Of a stretch of DNA of 64,000 nt, positions 34,663 through 45,749 are shown piece by piece. This DNA is from Amphibalanus amphitrite (Eukaryota; Arthropoda; Thecostraca; Balanomorpha; Balanidae). A model generated the notes under the pieces. That model was not told the origin of the DNA, did no database searches, and saw nothing but the letters and a program-made list of their open reading frames with translations. The stretch's first letter is position 1. Each line of letters begins with the position of its first letter. The translations under genes and the position numbers were made by a program. The stretch covers positions 1,054,001 through 1,118,000 of the forward strand of contig NW_024881504.1 of assembly GCF_019059575.1 (NCBI RefSeq). Direction: 5' to 3'.

Positions 34663-37398
34663 ATGGGCCTGCATTATGCAGTCATGTGCAAGCGTCAGGA
34701 GTCTTCGCATGCCTGTGTGGTAGAAGTGTCGACTGTGCACCATGTGCCCTCTCAAGTGCCTCGTCCCATGATGTCTGTTGGCATTGATGGAATTCAGGTC
34801 CAGATGTTGGTGGATACAGGATCGGGAGTGAGTCTGATACCCAGCAGCTTGTATCAGGAGCAGTTTGCGCACGTCCCTCTACAGATGTCTTCCATCAGGC
34901 TTCAGGGATATGGAGGACACCTTCTGCCTGTTCGTGGTATGATGACGGCCACAGTGTCCTCTGACAGGGGATGTTCGACTGAGGGTACCTTGTTCGTGGT
35001 GGAGTCCCACAGTGTACCCCTGCTTGGCCGTGACCTACAGCAGCTGCTTAGTGTTACAGTCAAAGATGGCAATGTCGTCTGTGCGGTAGAGGGGGAGGAT
35101 GCAGAGGTTCTGCCCGCCATACACGGCTTTGTCCACAGAGTCAAGGTGAAGGAGGGGGCCACTCCGGTCCGTCAGAAGCTGCGACCCCTGCCGCTGTCGG
35201 TCAGGGGTGAAGTGAAGGAGCACCTGGAGAAGCTGGAGAAGCAGGACGTCATAGAGAGGGTGGACTCCTCTCCATGGGTGTCACCTGTGGTGGTCACCCG
35301 GCGACGGACTGGTGGTATCCGTCTCTGCTTGGACTTGAAGGAGGTGAACAAGAGCATCATCTCAAGTAAGCACCCCTTGCCTGACATGCAAGAGATGTTA
35401 GATAAGCTCAGAGGAGCCAGAGTCTTTTCTTCACTAGACATGAAGTCAGCATTCAATCAGTTGATGCTTCACAAAGAGTCCCGTGACTTGACCGCTTTCA
35501 TGACGCACGAGGGTCTGTGGCGCTACAAACGGTGCTGTTTTGGACTGTCGTCCATTCCAGCGGCATTCCAGAAGGTCATGGAAGCCGTCCTGACGGGTCT
35601 GCCAGGGGTGATGGTGTACATGGATGACATCATTGTGTTTGGCAGGGATGCACCAGAGCATGATGTCCGGCTGCAGCAGGTCCACGCGCGACTGAACGCT
35701 CATCGTATCACCCTGAACGAGAAGAAGTGCTTGTTTGGTGTCCCCACACTTGACTTCCTCGGGTTGACAGTGAGCGCAGCTGGCATCTCGGTCAGTGTTG
35801 AGAGGACGAGAGGGATGACGGAGATGACGTCACCGCGGACCAAGGCTGACCTCCAGTCAGCTCTGGGCCTTTTTGGCTTCTATGCCAGGTTCGTGCAGGG
35901 CTACTCGTCGCTGGTGGAGCCTCTGCGCGCGGAACTTCGTTCGAGTGCAAGTCACGAGTTCGAGTGGTCTGAGGAACTGGAGCTGGTCTTCAGGAGGGTG
36001 ATCGCTCTGATCACGTCCAGTTCTGCGCTTGCCATGTTTGACCCCACCTTACCGACAGTGGTGACCACGGACGCGTCTGATGTTGGTCTCGGTGGGGTGC
36101 TGAGCCAGATCCACCCGGAAGGAGAGCGGGTCGTGGCGTTCGCATCCGCTACCCTCTCGTCAGCACAGCGGAAGTATTGTGCGACTGAGAAGGAGGCACT
36201 GGCTGCTCTATGGGCTATTGAACACTGGCATCGGTACCTGTTTGGCATTCACTTTACCCTCAGGACGGACCATCAGGCGCTGCTGCGACTTCTCACGTCC
36301 AGAGGAGTCGGACGGGCAGGAATGAGGATCAGTCGCTGGGCCAGTCGCCTCCTCGTCTACGACTTCGAGATCCGTCACGTGCCAGGCAAGTGTAACGTGG
36401 CTGACGGTCTCTCGCGTCTGCCGGCAGTGGGCGCGGAAGCGGCTCCAGACGACGAGGAGCAGCTGGTGGCGGAGATAGCTGAACGGGTGGAGCGTCTCTC
36501 GGCAGTGAGCAGAGGCGAGCTCCGCGAGTCAGTTCAGACCGATCCTGTTCTCAGGAAGCTGAAGAGTCAGCTGGACGAAGGGTGGCCGGCAAGGATTGCC
36601 AGCTGTCCTGACGACCTGAGACCGTTCTTCCGCTGCAGGCTGGAGCTGTCAACGGCTGACGGTCTCATCTTCAAGGGCGACCGGATCGTGGTTCCGGAGG
36701 AGCTGAGAAGGCGTCTTCTGGATCTTGCTCATGAGGGGCATCAAGGCACGGTAAGAACTAAGCAGCGCTTGAGGGAGCTGTTTTGGTGGCCCGGGATGGA
36801 CGCCAACGTTGAGTGTCTTGTGCGTCAATGTGCTGCTTGCGCTACCGCTGACAAGACTGTCAAGGTGAATGTGCCCCCACTGAACCCGGTGCCCCTGCCC
36901 CAGACGCCCTGGAGTAAAGTGGGCATAGACTTCATTGGACCGATGGAGGGAGGTGGGGTGCAGAGACGTTTTGCTATTGTCATGGTCGATTACTACTCAA
37001 AGTGGCCAGAGGTAGCATTTTGTGCGCACCCCAACTCGGAGTCAGTGATAGAGTTCATGGAGGCTGTTGCGAGTCGAGAAGGATACCCAGAAGAGCTAGT
37101 TTGTGACAACGGTACTGCATTCACCTCTGCTGTCTTCACAGGCTACCTGAAAGAAGTGGGTGTGAGACAAATCAGAGTGACTCCCTATCATCCAAGGGGG
37201 GCGGGAGCAGTTGAGCGGTTCAATAAGAACGTCAAAAATGTCCTGCAGACTGCGACGGCCGATGGTATGGATTGGAAGCGGGCCATCCGTGAGTTCCTAT
37301 TGTCATATAGGTCCACACCCCCATTCCACTACGGGCAGGTCACCGGCGGAGCTGCTGCGAGGGAGGCAACTGCGCACCAAGCTGCACGCGGCGGCTGA
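34663..37398 (+). CDS. pol: Gypsy Pol: protease, RT, RNase H, integrase
   Basis: Protease active site LVDTGSG (Asp51). RT includes RLCLDLKEVNKS, FSSLDMKSAFNQ and the YMDD box at residues 319-322. RNase H begins TTDASDVGLGG (Asp470) and includes EKEALAALWAIEHW. Integrase has the His-His-Cys-Cys zinc module (HEGH from residue 690, CAAC) and the DDE triad Asp756, Asp815, Glu851, with the standard 35-residue spacing. The true coding frame leaves this one near 37318-37322, so the last ~25 residues listed here are out of frame. Confidence 0.95.
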   Translation: MGLHYAVMCKRQESSHACVVEVSTVHHVPSQVPRPMMSVGIDGIQVQMLVDTGSGVSLIPSSLYQEQFAHVPLQMSSIRLQGYGGHLLPVRGMMTATVSSDRGCSTEGTLFVVESHSVPLLGRDLQQLLSVTVKDGNVVCAVEGEDAEVLPAIHGFVHRVKVKEGATPVRQKLRPLPLSVRGEVKEHLEKLEKQDVIERVDSSPWVSPVVVTRRRTGGIRLCLDLKEVNKSIISSKHPLPDMQEMLDKLRGARVFSSLDMKSAFNQLMLHKESRDLTAFMTHEGLWRYKRCCFGLSSIPAAFQKVMEAVLTGLPGVMVYMDDIIVFGRDAPEHDVRLQQVHARLNAHRITLNEKKCLFGVPTLDFLGLTVSAAGISVSVERTRGMTEMTSPRTKADLQSALGLFGFYARFVQGYSSLVEPLRAELRSSASHEFEWSEELELVFRRVIALITSSSALAMFDPTLPTVVTTDASDVGLGGVLSQIHPEGERVVAFASATLSSAQRKYCATEKEALAALWAIEHWHRYLFGIHFTLRTDHQALLRLLTSRGVGRAGMRISRWASRLLVYDFEIRHVPGKCNVADGLSRLPAVGAEAAPDDEEQLVAEIAERVERLSAVSRGELRESVQTDPVLRKLKSQLDEGWPARIASCPDDLRPFFRCRLELSTADGLIFKGDRIVVPEELRRRLLDLAHEGHQGTVRTKQRLRELFWWPGMDANVECLVRQCAACATADKTVKVNVPPLNPVPLPQTPWSKVGIDFIGPMEGGGVQRRFAIVMVDYYSKWPEVAFCAHPNSESVIEFMEAVASREGYPEELVCDNGTAFTSAVFTGYLKEVGVRQIRVTPYHPRGAGAVERFNKNVKNVLQTATADGMDWKRAIREFLLSYRSTPPFHYGQVTGGAAAREATAHQAARGG

Positions 37399-38224
37399 GC
37401 GTCGTCCGGTGGACGACTCGACGACGAGGGCGCGGGTGGCGACGCAGCAGGAAAAGCAGAAAAAGTACTTCGACCTGAGGTATTGTGCCCGGCCGAGGGA
37501 CTATGAAGTGGGAGAATGGGTGAGGTTTAGGCTGGTGCCCCGCCCCAGGAAAGGTCGGCAGGCCTTCTCGTCTCCGAGAATGGTGATGGAAAGGAGGGGA
37601 CGTGTCTCATACAAACTCAGCTGTGGGACATTGGTGCACGCTGAACGACTAACCCGCTCCACAGATCCTTCGAGCGGATCGCCGCCAGCGAGACTGAGTG
37701 AAGTCGGCGGCTGTCCGTCTCCGGCAGGCGGCGGCGGAGGACCGCCGTCTCCGGCGCGCGGCGACGGAGGACCGCCGCCGTCTCCGGCGCGCGGCGGTGG
37801 CGGAGGGCGGCCGTCCCCGACGGGCGCCGGCGAGGGAGAGCCACCAACGAGCGACGGCGGTGGACCGCTGTCCAGGGGCCGCGCATCGTCTCCGGCGCGC
37901 GGCGACGGAGGACCGCCGCCGTCTCCGGCGGGACCGCCGCCGTCTCCGGCGGGACCGCCGCCGTCCCCGGCGCGCGGTGAGGGGTCGTCGTCCCCGATAC
38001 GTGGCGACGGTGCGCGCGGTGAGGGGTCGTCGTCCCCGATTCGTGGCGACAGTGTGCGCGGTGAGGGGTCGTCGTCCCCGATACGTGGCAACGGTGCGCG
38101 CGGTGAGGGGTCGTCGTCCCCGATACGTGGCGACGGTGGGGGACCGTCGTCCCTGGCGCGTGACGGTGGGGAACGGCGAACGCGGTGTGGGAGACGCATC
38201 AAGACACCAGCGCGTTTCCGTTAA
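37323..38224 (+). CDS. Integrase C-terminal region with Gly/Pro/Ser tail
   Basis: In the +1-shifted frame the sequence goes on with TTGRSPAELLRGRQLRTKL (the usual end of gypsy integrase), then VGEWVRFRLVPRPRKG and LSCGTLVHAERLTR, the GPY/F-like module. From about 37680 to 38165 comes a GC-rich tail of SPARGDGG / SSSPIRGDG repeats (units near 27-45 bp). It stops just before the polypurine tract. The frame change is explained by one extra base in the CCCCC run at 37318-37322. Confidence 0.82.
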
Positions 38225-38225
38225 T

Positions 38226-38238
38226 GGAGGGGGGAAAA
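38226..38238 (+). other. Polypurine tract
   Basis: GGAGGGGGGAAAA directly before the 3' LTR: the plus-strand primer site of LTR retrotransposons. Confidence 0.9.
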
Positions 38239-38430
38239 TGTAGTAACTTGGCAGTGAACTAAACGGCAGTGATTTAACGACCATGAATTCGGTTGACCTT
38301 GGCCGAGATGTTGTCGGAGCTTCAGTTTTGTAAAATACACACTTGTTGGATCGAGCTGGCACTGTGAGGACCTTGGTGAGGACTTGACGAGCGGACTGCT
38401 GATTCGGGAGATTCGGAAGACGACACTACA
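38239..38430 (+). repeat. 3' LTR
   Basis: 192 bp, no difference from the 5' LTR found on reading through both copies. Followed by GTGAA, the target duplication. Confidence 0.95.
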
Positions 38431-39409
38431 GTGAATAACTTCGCAAAAAACGGCCGCAGAGCGCCGATTTTGGCAGCATCGTGTTTGCCTCGCTCAGGCG
38501 CGTCGAATGATATACTTGTTGTCCGGGTCAGGTCAACTTGGGATGTTGACCTCAGGTCAAGGTCAGGTCAGCACACCCAGGTCACGAAGTTGGCCGAAAG
38601 AGGTCATGTCGCATATCATTCGATTCGGCAGGTCTTCCTTAGTCCATTGGTGGCTTTCCCGACTCGCTAGCTCAATTTGATCAAGAGTTATTGACGAAAA
38701 ACTAATATGACCTTGATGACGTCATAAATGACGTCACGCAAGGTCAACATTGCAAAAGTGACGCATCTAACCTTGCAAGGAGTGCATCAAATCACGATTC
38801 TGTTTGCTTGAGATTGTTGAAGATCGTTCCCGGCGCCAGAATAGCAGTTTGAATTTTTCCCCATTGACTTATAATGGTGAGGTCACAAAAATGACCTGAC
38901 CTCATATGACCTTTAGGAAAAAATCCGAGATATACAAGCTGTGAGACTCATAATGGATACTAGATCCTGCAAGTTTCATTTCCCTGTGACATCTCCTCTG
39001 GCAGTGAAGGCGTTGCGAAGTTGCGACATCTGAAGACCGTGCAGAGGTTCACTTATGACGTCATAGGTCAGTGACCTGACCAGACCAAAAAATGCGGTTG
39101 GTGTCAAAAGATTTGGCTTGAATCAAAGGTCAGGTATGCCAAGATTCAGCTCTCTATCGCCAGCGTGCTCGGAGCTATCGCGAAAAAAAAAACCTTTGGG
39201 GGGGGGGCCGCACCCGCCCCCCCCTCGGCCGGCGAGGGTTAAAACATACCTTCATTTGAAAAATCAACAAAACAACAAAAATAACAGTTGCAGAGTATCA
39301 ACATCTGCACGCTGCACACCGGTCAGTTGACAGAAGTCGCCTCTCTTCAATTAACAGAACGTCTATCATTTCATGCACTTTCTGAGTGGTTCCCTCAGAT
39401 TTGACTCAG

Positions 39410-40369
39410 ATTACCGTCAACGGTTTTGCTGACAGGGGGCAAAAACTGCAAAAATAGCCGATTTTTAAAAGTTTTTTTTTCTGCAATAACTTTTGGTTCA
39501 AGCCTTGCACGAGCTTCATTTTACCGGCATCGTGTTCCTCTCGTCAAGACGCATCGACTAAAGTATAATTTGACCTTGAAAGGTCAACTTGAATGTTTGA
39601 CCTCAGTTCAAGGTCATATCCTGACCGGAAAGGGTCATGCTGCATATCAGTCGATCTGTATCGTTGAGCTTAACACATCCAAGGCGTTTTCATCGCTCGC
39701 TTGCCTATATCAAAAGGTATTCGCAAAAAAAACTGTTAGATACCAGTATAACGCCTTTTGGGGCGACTAACGGAGCGAGCGAGAGGGTGGGCCTTGCGCG
39801 TGCGAAATTTCGAGAGGGTACCTCCAACTGACTTGTGCACTGCACCCTACTAACCGGTCCCTAACCGCGTACCGAATTTGAGCGCAATCAGTCCAGCCGT
39901 TCTCGAGATCTGGAATCGACCCCTGCACGTGCGCACGTGCAGCAGCACCCCAACTCTGGCACATGGATATGCAGTGCCTAGTGGGTGCCTACCTACATGC
40001 TAGCTTTCAGCGCTTCCGGCCAAGTAGTTACCGAGATATTGCAACAATTACAAAACTGACACCTCTTCGTTTTGCACGTGGCACGTGCATAAGGGGTCAC
40101 CCACATGCATCGGGAATAGTCCAATACTTGGTAGAAGGAATGAAGCTACCCTACAAAAATTACCGCGTGTAAATCGGTCAAGTGGTTGCTGAGATATAGG
40201 CTTCGCAAAAGCGTCCGCACGGCCGGCCAGCCGGCCGGCCGCTCATACTCAGAAATTTCCGTTAATCTAAGGAAAGACTACGCTCGCTTCGCTCGCTCCG
40301 TAATCATTCGTGACCTGCGATGAACTCAGGGGCATAGGGAGAGTGACCCAATTACGCACACGTAAGGTT
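39410..40369. mobile_element. TTAA family C fragment with inserted (CCGG)n-linked repeat
   Basis: 39410-39743 and 40305-40369 are collinear with the first ~150 bp of the window and neighbouring family C sequence (the phrase GTTAGATACC|ATTCGTGACC is split here). The break is filled by the repeat at 39744-40304. No TTAA ends are visible for this fragment. Confidence 0.65.
39744..40304 (-). mobile_element. Repeat family Y copy 1 ((CCGG)n-linked)
   Basis: One end reads AGTATAACGCCTTTTGGGG and then CTAACGGAGCGAGCGAG; the other reads CGCTCGCTCCGTAAT. Inside are GCACGTGCGCACGTGC palindromes, a CTCGAGA(A/T)C phrase and a GGCCGGCC cluster. It is inserted in family C with no clear duplication. Related copies: 57804-58512 and 61068-61939. 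Confidence 0.7.
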
Positions 40370-40657
40370 CAAATCGCAATTGCTGCCAAATGGCTGCGCC
40401 GATAGGGTTGTAAACACGCCAGTATGTTAGGCAATCAATTGTCTCTATAATCCCAGAAACGGGACTATGCTGGGATTTCAGTGTGGCTATGGTGACTGTT
40501 TTAAAAAAGGTCTGCATTTGTGCGTTATTTGGAACAGGCTTCCTAAAAACGCACAGCAAGAGCCCTTTATTACGCACATTTTTCAATATGTATGCAGCGA
40601 TACGGCGTGCACTAAAATATTAACTTTTCATTGCACCTTCAGTCATTAACGTCTTAA

Positions 40658-43038
40658 CCCGCGCATGACTAGGGTATTTTCCATAAAGCGAGTGACGGGG
40701 GGCTCTCCAGAGCCACCCTCCTATCTCCGAAACTACTGGGCCGATAGTCAAAATTCAAACGGTGTATGATAGCCCTGGAAAAACTGTCGAGCGAAACCTA
40801 TTTTCATTGACTTCGGGGTCACCGATGACGTCACAGGTCAGTTCAAAGTAAAAATTATCGACATTTTTGCTAGTTCACAATTTAGGCTCTGACCACCGTA
40901 CGGCCGGTCCGATCAGGCTCATTTTTGGTTTACGCACTACTTGACGGATGCCTTAGATACCCTGAGGGTACCGAACTTTTACTTCGAATTTTTAAGGTCA
41001 AGGCCAGGTCATCGTAGCCCGCGCCCTGGTGGGGTCTGTTTATAACGCGACCTGGTGGGGGGCTATTTTTGCCCCCCCCCTCGTATCTCCGAAACTACTG
41101 GACGGATCCGCAAAATTCAAACGGCGTTCGAAAGGCCTGTAAATTTGTCGAAGGAAACCAAATTTCATTGATCTCGGGGTCACCGATGACGTCACAGGTC
41201 AGGTCAAAGATGAAATGTTTCACCGTTCACGGGTCTTCTAGGGAATGCGCTATAACACCGAGGAAAACGCATTTTGTCGAGAATCAGCGATAGGGCGTCA
41301 GTTGCCTAGTAGATATGTTGCTATTAGAGGTCACTGACAATACCAGGTCACGTCACAGGTCAGGTCACCAAGGATCACAGGTCAGGTCACATGAGCCCAA
41401 CTTTACTAAGGTTGTGTGATGCATGTTTTATGGCCAATTTTTCATTTCCTACTCAATGGTGTTGGTTATAAGACAATCATGTACGGCTTAGGTCACTTTC
41501 TGGTGAAGTTCAGGTCACGGTCAGGTCAAGGTCAGGCCAAAAAAGGTCAAATCTTAAAAATGATAGTTTTGCATAAAATGGGTATTGATTCGATGCAGCT
41601 CGTCACGGGAGTCTAATGGTGGTCTTTGTTTTGCGGTACGGGGTCTAGAATTGCTAAAAATTGAGTTTGAAAATTTGACGTCATAATTTTTGAACAGTTT
41701 TTTCGCTATACCTAACTTCGCCAAAAAAGAGGTATCAATCTCAAATTTGGTATGTGGATGGAAGGCGGTAAGGACTATCACATATATTCCGGTTTTTGCG
41801 AAATTCAAAATTATTTTTGGATTTTTCGATCATTATATCCAAAAAATTATTTTTTGATTTTTGGGGGTCAAAATAAAAACAATCAAAAATCTGAGATAGC
41901 AGTTTTGTAGCCCTGTCAATTCTACAGCTTTTATTTCCTTATCATTTTTCTGTATTTGCAAAGCTATAGGCCTGACAGCTCTTCCCGCGAAACCCTTTTT
42001 TGGGTCGAAAACGGCAGAACATGACGTCACTCTGACGTCATTTCCGGCCAACCTATCATAGCCTTTGGAAAAATTTTTGGTCACCATATGTAAAATTGAT
42101 GTCCGGGAGGGTATTCAAAGTTTGGTGACGATCGGCGCAGCAGTTCTGGAGATATATCGAAAAGTCTGGAGGGGGGGGGGACAAAAAATAGCCCCCCCCC
42201 CCACCAGGTCGCAGGCTAGGTCATGATAATTGTATATCATTTATCGGTCACGTGACGCATGTTTTATGGTCAATGTTACTCGTAGATTTCGAAAATAGTG
42301 TCGTATGTGTCATTTGAGGTCATTGTCAGCTGAATTATCGAAGGTCAGGTCACTTTCAGGTCAGAAAAGTTCTAATTTTGAAAATGAAATTTTTCAACAA
42401 CAAAGGTGCCTATCAGATGCAGTTTGAGCTCAGTAACACGATGGTGCCATTTGTATTGCTGTACGACGTCAAAAACGTACTGAAAAATGGATTTGAAAAA
42501 CATAAAATTGTAAAATTTTGACAATAATGCGAATAACTTGGCTATTTTTCAAGATATTGGGCTAAAACTTGCTAGATTAGTTCAATGGTGTGTGTTCTAT
42601 CAGATTTATTCGGTTTTTGCGAGAAATCAAAAACTTTTTGAAAAAATCAAAATATAACAAAAAAAAATTATAAATGTAAAATTATATTTTTCAAAATTTC
42701 CAAAATTTCGAAAATTGGAGATTGCAGTTTGAAAGCCACGTGTACCTATTGTTTGTCTACTGATGCAACGAAATTAGATCTAGCTTTAGAAGTAAGCTCC
42801 TGAGAGCGTTTGCCGTAATTCAATATTTTGCATGAAAATTGGCCGACATGACGTCACTCTGACGTCATTTTCGGCCAAACAATGGTAGCTAGAAAGTTTA
42901 AATTTAAACACAAGGTGTCAAATTGATGCCGCTGCGGGTACGGCAAGTTTCGTGTTGATCCGTCAAGCGGTTTAGAAGATATTGCCGAAAAACGGGAGGG
43001 GGCTCTGTAGAGCCCCTCCCCCCCCAGTCATGCGCGGG
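40658..43038. mobile_element. TTAA family C-type element, CCCGCGCATGACT tips
   Basis: TTAA lies at 40654-40657 and 43039-43042. The 13-bp tips CCCGCGCATGACT are a perfect inverted repeat. It is 2.4 kb because a related AGGTCA element seems to sit inside (about 41018-42222, tips TAGCCCGCGCCCTGGTGG and CCACCAGGTCGCAGGCTAG). Part matches 4126-5315 in inverse orientation, and 42223-43038 is the reverse of the 10235-32828 body. Confidence 0.72.
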
Positions 43039-43178
43039 TTAAGTAACAATGTGTTAAAGTGATGCCCGAGAGGATACTGAAAGTTTGGTGACAATCAACA
43101 CTGTGGTTTTGGATGTATAACGATAAATCTGAAGGGGGCGGGGGCTAAAAATAGCTCCGTCACCAAGATGCGGGTTAA

Positions 43179-45572
43179 CCCTCGCCCGCACATGTCATTT
43201 TCCCATTCTAGAACGCACATGGGGGGGGGGGGGTGCCACCCCCGCGCCATTTCGTTCCTGTTGGAGATAGAGGTTCGCGGTAAAGACCAAAAAGATTCTT
43301 TGGGAAGAGACGAATCCAATGATACCCAGTTTTCCTTCTGATGCTTGTCATTGACCTTGCAAGTCAGGTCAAACAAAAAAATGTTGCTGTTTTGGGTCAC
43401 TGTTGGATATCAAGTGCGCTGCTTATCATATACCGATGCCGATGCCGTTTTCTGGTGCCAATACAGCTAGAACCTCTTTGTCACACTGCCCGACCAGGTT
43501 TTTGCTGCTGAGGTCATTTCAGGTCAAGCTAGGTCAAGGTCAATGATATGTGTTTGCATGTCTGTGTGTGTCTGTGTGTATGTTACAGGCAAAGTGAAAA
43601 CTCGGGCATTTTGCAAAATGCCTAGGCAATTTGCAAAATGCCTGACCGGCTGGGCATTTCGCAAAATGCCCAGGCAATTTGCAAAATGCCTGACAGGCCA
43701 GGCATTTTGCAAAATGCCTAGGCAGTTTGCAAACTGCCTGGCCCACCAGGCATTTTGCAAACTGCCTGAAATTATTTTCTCAGGCAGTTTGCAAAATGCC
43801 CGACATCGAACTCACACCAGCGACGATGCGTAATCATTAGGTATTGTAAGTGCCGCTTACAGGGGTTAATCACAAGCGATACGCACCAAGTGGGAGGACA
43901 CACAGTGAGACATTCTCCGGGTAGCGCTGCCGAGTTCAGGGTCACTGAGCCCCAGGCAGCGCGGCCCGACCGCCGCGCCGGCTGCCGGGCGCCCGGCGCG
44001 GTTTTATCGGTAAACACGCGTTAAAATTGTAATGTTTCTAAGAGCCTTGATGACTCTGGAAATACTTTGGGTAGATCTGATCAGAAAAGAATGTTCTTTC
44101 GATGTATGGTAGTTTGATTGGCGGGCCACACGCCTACATTATCAATGCATTGTGACTGTGTAAAGATGAGCATGTCCGTTGAATGTAAAACTCGTTATTT
44201 CTAAGCGTCTTTTTATTATAAAGGTGTGCACGTGGGTCGTGGATGACCAAAAACTTGCTTTTCTGGAAAAGCCACATGTTCTTTTAGTCTATGGAATGTA
44301 TCTCATCGCATTCCAATGCATTGTTTATGAATGCTGTTTTTCCTGAAATGTACCAAAAATGGCTGATTTCTCAAGATATAGACTATTTCTTTCCACGTCA
44401 CACGTGATTAACAAAAATGCTCATTGGATACGATGTCTCTGTTCTATCGATCGAGCTGGCAACCCCGTGTCACTGCGGCCCTCTGTTGCCGTGATGTAAG
44501 TAAGCACGGGAAGCGAAGAATGTCGGGTCAATATTCGGCCGGTCGCCGCGTTTTTCCGCGCCCATGTTTTTTATGTGCCCTGCTCCGCGCCCCATCACAG
44601 CATTCGTACACACGCACGGCTACAACTCCGTATACGAAAAGTATAGGGAGACGTTGGCTCAATCTACACAGTCCATTCAGTAGTGGCTCCATCTCGACGG
44701 AAGTGGCGGAAGACGTGGGTATATTCGTAAATATTGAATGTGCTTGGGGCTCAGGCACATGGGAACGACGTGGTCAACGCCTGTGGTAAACAAAAACGGT
44801 AAAATAAATCAATCACAACTCAGGCATTTTGCAAAATGCCTGACCCGCCAGGCATTTTGTAAACTGCCTAGGCAGTTTGCAAAATGCCTGGTGGGTCAGG
44901 CAGTTTGCAAACTGCCTAGGCATTTTGCAAAATGCCTGGCCTGTCAGGCATTTTGCAAATTGCCTGGGCATTTTGCAAAATGCCTAGCCGGTCAGGCATT
45001 TTGCAAATTGCCTAGGCATTTTGCAAAATGCCCGAGTTATCACTTTGCCTGTAACATGTATACTGATGTGTGCACTGACTGTTTATGTGTCCATATTACA
45101 TGAAATCATGATCTGAGAAGCTTTTACCAAAAATGCAGTCAAAAAAACTTCACGAAAAGTAAATTCAGCTTGCCTAAAGCGCAATTATTTTAGATGACCT
45201 CGGTTGACCTTGACCCTGACCTTGACATCTGTACATTGTCGAACAACATGTTCCATGATAGGTGGGAGGTAAGACTGGCAAAAAAGGCCGAAATCAAGGT
45301 GTCAAAAGCTCACAAGGCCCCTAGCCAACGCAAGATGTTGAGAAGATAATTGGTCATTTGGGTCATGACATGACCTGAAAAACTAGGTCATATCTCCGAA
45401 ATCAAAAACCACAGAAATTTGAAATGTTCAGAGGACATCAAGAAAGGATAGAGGAGCAGCTATACCAAAAATCAGCCTTCTAGCTCTAAAATGTTGAGTG
45501 CAGAGCAGAAAGACTACCTGGAGGTAGTCTTTCTGGGGGGTGACAAACCCCGCCCCCATGTGCGGGCGGTGG
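43179..45572. mobile_element. TTAA family E element with nested foldback
   Basis: It begins at a TTAA (43175-43178) that also closes a short preceding piece, and ends GTGCGGGCGGTGG before TTAA at 45573-45576. The left tip CCCTCGCCCGCACATG mirrors the right tip. Its own DNA is about 920 bp, against 892 bp for copy 62321-63212. The gap is the GTTACAG foldback element. Confidence 0.85.
43582..45055. mobile_element. GTTACAG foldback with TTTTGCAAAA palindrome arrays
   Basis: The ends are GTTACAGGCAAAGTGA and its complement; the flanks are GTGTAT and ATGTAT. Copy 62321-63212 shows the empty site (GTGTGTATACTGATG). Just inside each end is an array of GGCATTTTGCAAAATGCC-type palindromes, about nine on the left (43606-43803) and eleven on the right (44821-45033). 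The central ~1 kb is unique and contains a 121-residue frame without a known motif. Confidence 0.88.
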
Positions 45573-45576
45573 TTAA

Positions 45577-45743
45577 ATGTCAGCATTAACGCTCACGCAC
45601 TATCGCATTATCGCAAACAAGTTCAGATTAAAAAAAAAAATGCGACAACACGATATCGCATTAATCGCAAAATAACACAGACTAAATCGCCAAGTGGAGC
45701 CTGGGCCTTAGGGTGGCCACTTTGCCTCACTCCTCCTTGTGCT
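45577..45743. other. Intron sequence next to the kinase donor
   Basis: Short unique stretch between the TTAA end of family E and the kinase exon donor. It contains recurring TATCGCA/TAATCGCA words. No gene. Confidence 0.5.
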
Positions 45744-45749
45744 ACTCAC

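Larger units (their letters stand above)
33138..38430 (+). mobile_element. Ty3/gypsy LTR retrotransposon, complete (5293 bp)
   Basis: 5-bp duplication GTGAA (33133-33137, 38431-38435). The LTRs are 192 bp and read identically. Order gag, protease, RT, RNase H, integrase is the Ty3/gypsy order. Internal oddities are an AT-rich noncoding gap between gag and pol, and a one-base frame change near 37320. Identical LTRs imply a very recent insertion. Confidence 0.95.
32906..39238 (-). mobile_element. TTAA family A element holding a gypsy retrotransposon
   Basis: TTAA lies at 32902-32905 and 39239-39242. Reverse orientation. Its own DNA is 32906-33137 and 38436-39238 (about 1035 bp), matching 13602-14635. 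The gap is a complete LTR retrotransposon bounded by GTGAA. Confidence 0.9.

Noticed and set aside
37501..38362. Minus-strand Arg/Pro-rich frames opposite the gypsy integrase tail
   Set aside because: They are the shadow of the GC-rich repeat in the real plus-strand frame.
44424..44789. 121-residue plus frame inside the palindrome foldback
   Set aside because: No recognisable domain, and an overlapping minus-strand frame is equally open; not enough to call a gene or transposase.
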